Of a stretch of 64,000 nt of DNA, positions 33,001-64,000 are shown one piece after another. Each line of letters starts with the position of its first letter. Within the stretch, counting starts at the first letter, position 1. Source of the DNA: Callipepla californica brunnescens (lineage: Eukaryota; Chordata; Aves; Galliformes; Odontophoridae); NCBI GenBank assembly GCA_023055505.1, contig JALIRH010000042.1:4286335-4350334 (forward strand), read 5' to 3'. The notes under the pieces were generated by a model. The model had not been told where the DNA came from. It searched no databases and worked only from the letters and a program-made list of their open reading frames with translations. The position numbers were made by a program, and so were the translations under genes.

Positions 33001-34107
33001 TCACCGCAGACGATGCCCTCAATTTCTTCCTGGACTACTTCCCCGATCTGAAGGAGCAAGGCGTGGAGTCGCGGCCAGGTCAGCGCAGGGCACAGCTCCT
33101 CGGGGGCCCGGGGCTGTCTTCCATCCTCGCGTGGCGAGCTGCCGGGCCCGCTTCCCAGCACCGTGAGAGCTTGGCTTCGTGGCTCCCAGCTCCTGGCTCC
33201 CATCCCAGCACCGCTCTTGCTGCAGACCCATCTGTGCGCTGGGGTCGGGGCTCAGCTCCACTCCGTGCTCCCAGCAGGAGCTGCCCGTGCCTGGCTGTGA
33301 ACCCAGCGCTGGGCAGGACAGCAGTGGGGCTGCCCCGGGGGGAGGCGTGGGATGCCAGGACCCCCACGGGTGGGCTCGGACCCCCCCAGCGCTCCTCCCC
33401 ACTCCTGTCCGCAGGTCTGGAGTTCGATCGCTGGCTGAACACGCCGGGCTGGCCGCCCTTCCTGCCCGACCTGTCCCCGGGGCAGCAGCTGATGAAGCCG
33501 GCGGACGAGCTGGCGGAGCTGTGGGCGGCTGACAGCTTGAACGTGGAGGAGATCGAAGCCGTGGACATCTCGGCCTGGAAGACGTACCAGCTGGTCTACT
33601 TCCTGGACCGCATCCTGCAGAAGTCGCCTCTGCCCGAGGGTGAGGACCGAGGGCAGCTCCGGGCTTCGTTTACCGTGGGAGCAGAGGTGATGGTTCTGTC
33701 TTGCAGGAAACGTGGGGCGGCTGAGCGCGACGTACCCGAAGATCTCCAAGGCCCAGAACGCGGAGCTGCGGCTGCGCTGGTGCCAGATCGTCCTCAGGAA
33801 CAACCACGAGCCCGAGTACAGCAAGGTGAAAGCCTTCCTGCACAGCCAGGTGTGTGTGGGGATGGGTGGCATCTGGGGGGGGTCCGCACCGCACTGCGGG
33901 CACGGGGTGAGAAGGTCCCGACCGCCGCTGTGCCTGCAGGGGAAGCAGAAGTACACCCTGCCGCTGTACCGCGCCATGTGGGGCGGCTCCGAGGCCGCCC
34001 GGGCGTTGGCCATGGAGACCTTCTCAGCCACAGCCCCTCAGCTCCACGTCAACGTCCGCAACTACGTCAAGAAGATCCTGGGCCTGGAGGGCACCGGGAG
34101 CGAATGA
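30020..34107 (+). CDS. RNPEP: RNPEP, aminopeptidase B (arginyl aminopeptidase)
   Basis: M1-family zinc exopeptidase that removes N-terminal Arg or Lys and is secreted or cell-surface associated. Exons: 30020-30415, then 30527-30667 or 30712-30852 (duplicated exon 2), 31243-31391, 31746-31862, 31966-32201, 32494-32607, 32764-32876, 32970-33078, 33415-33639, 33707-33849, 33940-34107. With one exon 2 the product is 636 residues; human has 650. The start ATG has GCG at -3 and no upstream in-frame ATG was seen. Exon 5 (31966-32201) holds the exopeptidase motif GGMENP and the zinc motif HEISH plus 18 residues then Glu (His308, His312, Glu331). Exon 7 (32764-32876) has ETPYEKG with the probable proton-donor Tyr. 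The exons after it (32970-34107) form the C-terminal helical domain typical of LTA4H relatives. All phases agree and no break was found. Confidence 0.96.
30527..30667 (+). CDS. RNPEP: RNPEP exon 2a, upstream copy of a duplicated exon
   Basis: A 141-bp, phase-0 exon is bounded by CCGCAG and GTAACG and is open throughout. It aligns without gaps to exon 2b: 29 of 47 residues identical by hand count, sharing FFPGF and VLNRS. Where the canonical exon has [10 protein letters not shown], this copy has [10 protein letters not shown]. Where the canonical exon has GFDTPAVK, this copy has GFHSPSTK. The lost Gln pair corresponds to LTA4H Gln134-Gln136, which contacts substrate, and the Asp belongs to the conserved DTP/DEP motif of M1 enzymes. 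If used, it should alter or abolish aminopeptidase activity. Absence of stops and intact splice sites argue against simple decay. Confidence 0.75.
30712..30852 (+). CDS. RNPEP: RNPEP exon 2b, canonical copy
   Basis: A 141-bp, phase-0 exon is bounded by a pyrimidine-rich acceptor (TCTCTCGCCAG) and GTAAGC. It matches the human RNPEP exon closely ([32 protein letters not shown]), so this is the ancestral version. The intron from exon 2a is 44 bp, too short for normal vertebrate splicing of both copies into one mRNA. Confidence 0.93.
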
Positions 34108-34170
34108 GCGTGCCCGCAGCCCCGTCCCCACGCTCCGTCCTTTGGCTGAGCGATCGCTGCACGTTTCCGT

Positions 34171-34176
34171 ATTAAA
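34171..34176 (+). terminator. RNPEP: RNPEP polyadenylation signal (ATTAAA)
   Basis: ATTAAA lies 64 bp after the stop and is followed by a T/GT-rich stretch (CTGTTTTTACTGCTCTGTG). This gives a very short 3' UTR. Confidence 0.75.
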
Positions 34177-34704
34177 TTCGGCTGTTTTTACTGCTCTGTG
34201 CTCCTGCTCTTCCCAGCAAGCTCCAGCGTGACACCCCGCTCCTCCTGGAGGCAGCATGGTGGCCCAGGAGGGGACCGCAGCGGCCCCAGAGGGGATGCGC
34301 AGCAGGCTGCTGGCTTCGTGTGCCCTGCAGGGAGGTGCAGAGGTCTGTCCCACCTGGCCCAGGGCACTCCAGTGCTGTGCCAGGACCCCGCACCTTTCTG
34401 GGGAGATCACCTGGGGCTGATGTGCCCGGCAGCATCCCCAGCACAGCAGGGATGGCTGTTGGTGCACTGGGAAGGGTCCTGGCTGCAGCCCCCCCCATGC
34501 ACTGCAAGGGACGAGGTGGGGAATCTTCTCCTGCAGGGCAAGCTGTGGGCATCTGAACCCTGACCCTGCCTGGCTTCCTCCACGTGCCCCTCACCACGGC
34601 CGGGGCTCTGTTTGTGGCTGGGGAGGACACAGTGCAGCCCCACTGCACCCTGAGTGGGGCAGGGCTGTTCAGCAGTGATGCCCCACGGATCTGCGAGCAT
34701 CAGT

Positions 34705-34749
34705 GTGGGCACGCAGTGGGGTGGGCACGCAGTGGGGTGGGCACGCAGG
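34705..34749. repeat. 16-bp tandem repeat, about three copies
   Basis: GGGCACGCAGTGGGGT recurs at 16-bp spacing (starts near 34707, 34723 and 34739). Intergenic. Confidence 0.85.
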
Positions 34750-35465
34750 GCTCGGGGCTGGAGCGGCAGCAGAACACCTCCTCAGCTCAGTGCTTAATGC
34801 AGGGAATGACTAAGAGATGTCTGAGCAGCAGCGTAATGGAAGTGGGGCTGTGTCCCATGCACGGCCTAATGGGCTTTTAGAGAGGAGCGTTCCACCAGGA
34901 GGAAAAGCGTGTGCTCTGGTGAGCAGCCAGGCACTAACAGCAAACCACGCAGCGAGGGGCAGCCGGGCCAAGCTGACACGTGCACGGTGCCACATGCCTG
35001 GCTGGAAGCAGCTCGCTGCTTTTGCTGGGATGATCCCACTGAGGTTGGATGGGGATGCAAGTCAAACATGACTGGAGGGCTACAGAGAGCCGGCGTGGCC
35101 TACATACGGGGAAGGAGAGGGATAGGACATGAAGCAAGGTCAGCAGCCCTGCTGTTACCTGGTCTTCATCCAAGGGAGAGGAAAAGAACACGTTCCCTGA
35201 TGCCAAAATCCAGCACCGAGCTGCCCACGTCGGCACCACGAGCCCTGGGATTACCACCACCACCTCTGGCTGAGACCCCATCACCTCGGGAGCACCTGGG
35301 AACATTCCCCTCGTGGAGGAGTGCTCAGCTCTCCTTCATCTGCCTCCTGTGGTCTGAATGACCCGAGCTGGGGGAGCATGGGTGGTCCCCGGCACCGTTT
35401 TTGTGCTTAATTTTTTTCCAAACTGAATGCCAAGTCAATCGTATCATGCAGGCAGGAGTTAACTC

Positions 35466-35471
35466 TTTATT
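35466..35471 (-). terminator. LZTR1: LZTR1 polyadenylation signal (AATAAA on minus strand)
   Basis: TTTATT on the plus strand is AATAAA for LZTR1, about 0.5 kb past its stop codon. The sequence from here to 35973 is the probable 3' UTR. Confidence 0.65.
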
Positions 35472-35973
35472 CATATATTGATCTAGGAAGGCTTAGTGAG
35501 ATAGGACTCATGGGTTTGATGGCTGTCACCTTCTGGGTGCAGCACAGCGGAGGCCTGCAGGGACCGAGGGCTCAGCTCTTCGTCCGTGCCATGGAGTCCC
35601 TAAAAAGTCACTCCATCCCGGTCCAACTTCAGCTTCCCTGCTGACACCTCTGGTTCAGCCACGCCTGACCTCCACTGCTGAAGTCTGAGTAACACTGCTT
35701 GCCTTGAATACTCCTCCAACACACCAATGACTCCTTTATGAGGACTGCTTTTACGCTGTGAAAGTAACGACGGGATTGGGAGAGCCCCCAAACCACCAGG
35801 GCCAGATTCATTTCCTTCGTGGTGTCAGCGTTACATCTGTGTAGCAGACAGCAAAGCCTCCTCCATGAAGGCTCAGACCGAGCAGATCCGCTCCCTGGGG
35901 CTGAGCTGCACTGCTCGGGATGGAATGGTCAAGGGGCAGAGCAGCCACGGAGAAGTCCCAGCATGGCAGCACG

Positions 35974-49197
<13,224 letters not shown>

Positions 49198-49205
49198 ACC
49201 GCGCG

Positions 49206-49302
49206 GCGGGGCGGGGCCTAGAGCGTGAGGGCGTGGCCTAGGACGTATGGGGCGTGGTCTGCTGCGTAAAAGGGGCGTGGCCTGTGCGCAGGGGGCGTGG
49301 CT
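49206..49302. promoter_or_regulatory. LZTR1: KLF/Sp GGGCGTGG-type array upstream of LZTR1
   Basis: Five GC/GT-box copies lie within 100 bp: GGGCGGGGC near 49208, then GGGCGTGGC or GGGCGTGGT near 49229, 49249, 49272 and 49292. With the ZNF143-type element they form a compact TATA-less promoter. Confidence 0.6.
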
Positions 49303-49836
49303 TACCGCTCAGGTCCGCCGCCGGTGGGAGCGCGTCGGTGTCGGCGTTGAGGAGCGGTGCGGAGCGGTGTCCGCTGCCGTCCCCGTGGATGTACGGATGG
49401 GACGCGTTACTCCCGGAGCGACCCGCGTAGCGCTGCCTGCAGAGCCACGCTCCTGAGCTGCGGGACGCTGCCCGTGCGGCCCCGAAATAGTGCTTCAGAA
49501 ACGGAGGGCTGCGCCCAGCGCTCCGCAGTCTGCAAGGAAGGAGTCCCCGTGCTGGGGATGGCAGCCGGCCCGGCAGCACCTCTCCGGGTTTGAGAAAGGC
49601 ACAGAGAACCGCTGCACAGCACGCAGCAACAACCAGAGCTGCAGGAAGCGAGCGGGTTCCACGCTGCTTTAAATGAAACCAGAGTTATGACCCCACCACG
49701 TCTGGGTGCTCTTCTCTCCCCCCATCCCTCCCCACGCTGAGCAGCGCTGGGCCCGACCCGCAGACACAGCCAGCTCCGGCTCCCAGCACTGCCTCTGCTC
49801 CCAGCCCTGCGAGGACACGAGGGACGCTTCCATCGC

Positions 49837-49842
49837 TTTATT
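49837..49842 (-). terminator. IPO9: IPO9 polyadenylation signal (AATAAA on minus strand)
   Basis: TTTATT on the plus strand, about 0.8 kb after the IPO9 stop codon and about 0.67 kb upstream of the LZTR1 start codon on the same strand. Confidence 0.55.
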
Positions 49843-50653
49843 TTCATCTTCCCCGAGGGGAACCGAAGGCAGAGAGGTGCTGTGGGACACAGCACGCCGC
49901 TCGCACGGGTCAGTCACCGCTCCACACGCACACACAGGAGTGTGAAGGAAGCGAAGCAGTTCGGAGCGGCGTCACGGAGCACAGACATTGGATACCAGCA
50001 CTTTTCTTCCCCCAACGGTGGTTCTGTGTCCCATAAATCCGGACCGGAGCACACACACAGCAGGCAGTGAGCGTGGCGTGAGCGTGAGCCACAGAGCCCC
50101 AGCTGCAGAGGGGACGTGCTCTGGTTCTGTGCCTCAGCTTCCCATCCAGGCTGCTGCAAACAGCTCCTGCACCTCCAGCTGTCTGCCAAGAGTCCGTGCT
50201 TCCACAAAAAGAAGTCCCACTGAGATATTTACCCTGCGTGTGTCACTGAGCGTGAAGAGCAAGAACCTTCCCGGCTTCCGTGCCGTCTGTCCAGCTGTGC
50301 TGTGGAACCTCAGTTCAGGGCCTCTTTGCACACAGAGGCAGTTTTGCTTTTAAAAATATTAAGGACACGTTTTTCTTTTTTTTTTTTTTTTTAAGAACTT
50401 CCTGGAAAGTGGAAAAAATGAAAGTGCTCCCACGGTGAGGCCGACGTGCCGAGCTCGGCAGGCTCCCACCGCCGCTGCTCTCCTGCTCTTCCCTCTCTCA
50501 GCAGGTTGGTGAAGGTGAGCTCGCCGCGTGGCCACGGCTTGTCAGCCACCTGCAACAACAGCAGGCGGGCACCGGAGAACGTCTGATGTCCAGTCATAAA
50601 ACACAGAGCCAGAAACCACGGCCCAGCTGTGCCCAGCGTGTCCCCTCGGGGCT

Positions 50654-63911
<13,258 letters not shown>

Positions 63912-64000
63912 TTAGGAACAAATCTCACAAGCACAGCACGCACCACCCCCAAGCTGCCTGCTCAGCCCTGCACCCCATCACAACGCCTTCAGAGAAAGCC

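Larger units (their letters stand above)
34108..35465. other. RNPEP-LZTR1 convergent intergenic region
   Basis: Apart from the RNPEP 3' UTR, a 16-bp tandem repeat (34705-34749) and an unusually T-rich patch (35398-35412), I see no gene, RNA or recognisable mobile element. Open frames here lack splice or family support. Confidence 0.6.

Overview
The window is vertebrate nuclear DNA and very probably from a bird, most likely a galliform. The coding sequence is split by GT-AG introns. CR1 retroelement tails with the avian CR1 3' end sequence are scattered through it. The left half is extremely GC- and CpG-rich with compact introns, as on an avian microchromosome. Nothing prokaryotic or viral was found.

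Four protein genes account for essentially all convincing coding sequence. NAV1 (neuron navigator 1, minus strand) has 16 coding exons from 221 to 23035, and its AAA-ATPase 3' half runs off the left edge. Two further upstream exons (25168-26036) probably belong to a longer isoform, and an in-phase alternative first exon lies at 7646-7692. RNPEP (aminopeptidase B, plus strand) is complete at 30020-34107. LZTR1 (Kelch/BTB-BACK adaptor of a CUL3 ubiquitin ligase, minus strand) is complete in 20 coding exons at 35974-49167. IPO9 (importin-9, minus strand) runs from its stop at 50654 to 63887; its first roughly 75 codons lie beyond the right edge.

Layout: NAV1 and RNPEP diverge from a CpG-rich region at about 27.4-30.0 kb. 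RNPEP and LZTR1 converge, with polyadenylation signals about 1.3 kb apart. IPO9 and LZTR1 are tandem on the minus strand, with about 0.65 kb between the IPO9 polyadenylation signal and the LZTR1 start. In human, NAV1, IPO9 and RNPEP are in 1q32.1, whereas LZTR1 is in 22q11.2, so the placement of LZTR1 here is notable.

The most unusual observation is a tandemly duplicated exon 2 in RNPEP. Two 141-bp, phase-0, fully open exons are separated by only 44 bp, which looks like a mutually exclusive pair. The upstream copy lacks the substrate-binding Gln pair and the Asp of the DTP motif found in the canonical copy. Other points are a U12-type AT-AC intron and a GC-AG intron in IPO9, a one-base frame break in a homopolymer of NAV1 exon 1, loss from LZTR1 of the linker exon known in human, and a ZNF143-type element 12 bp upstream of the LZTR1 start codon. 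The genes are housekeeping or neuronal and do not form one pathway. All exon boundaries were read by eye from splice sites, reading frame and recalled family sequences; no alignment was run.
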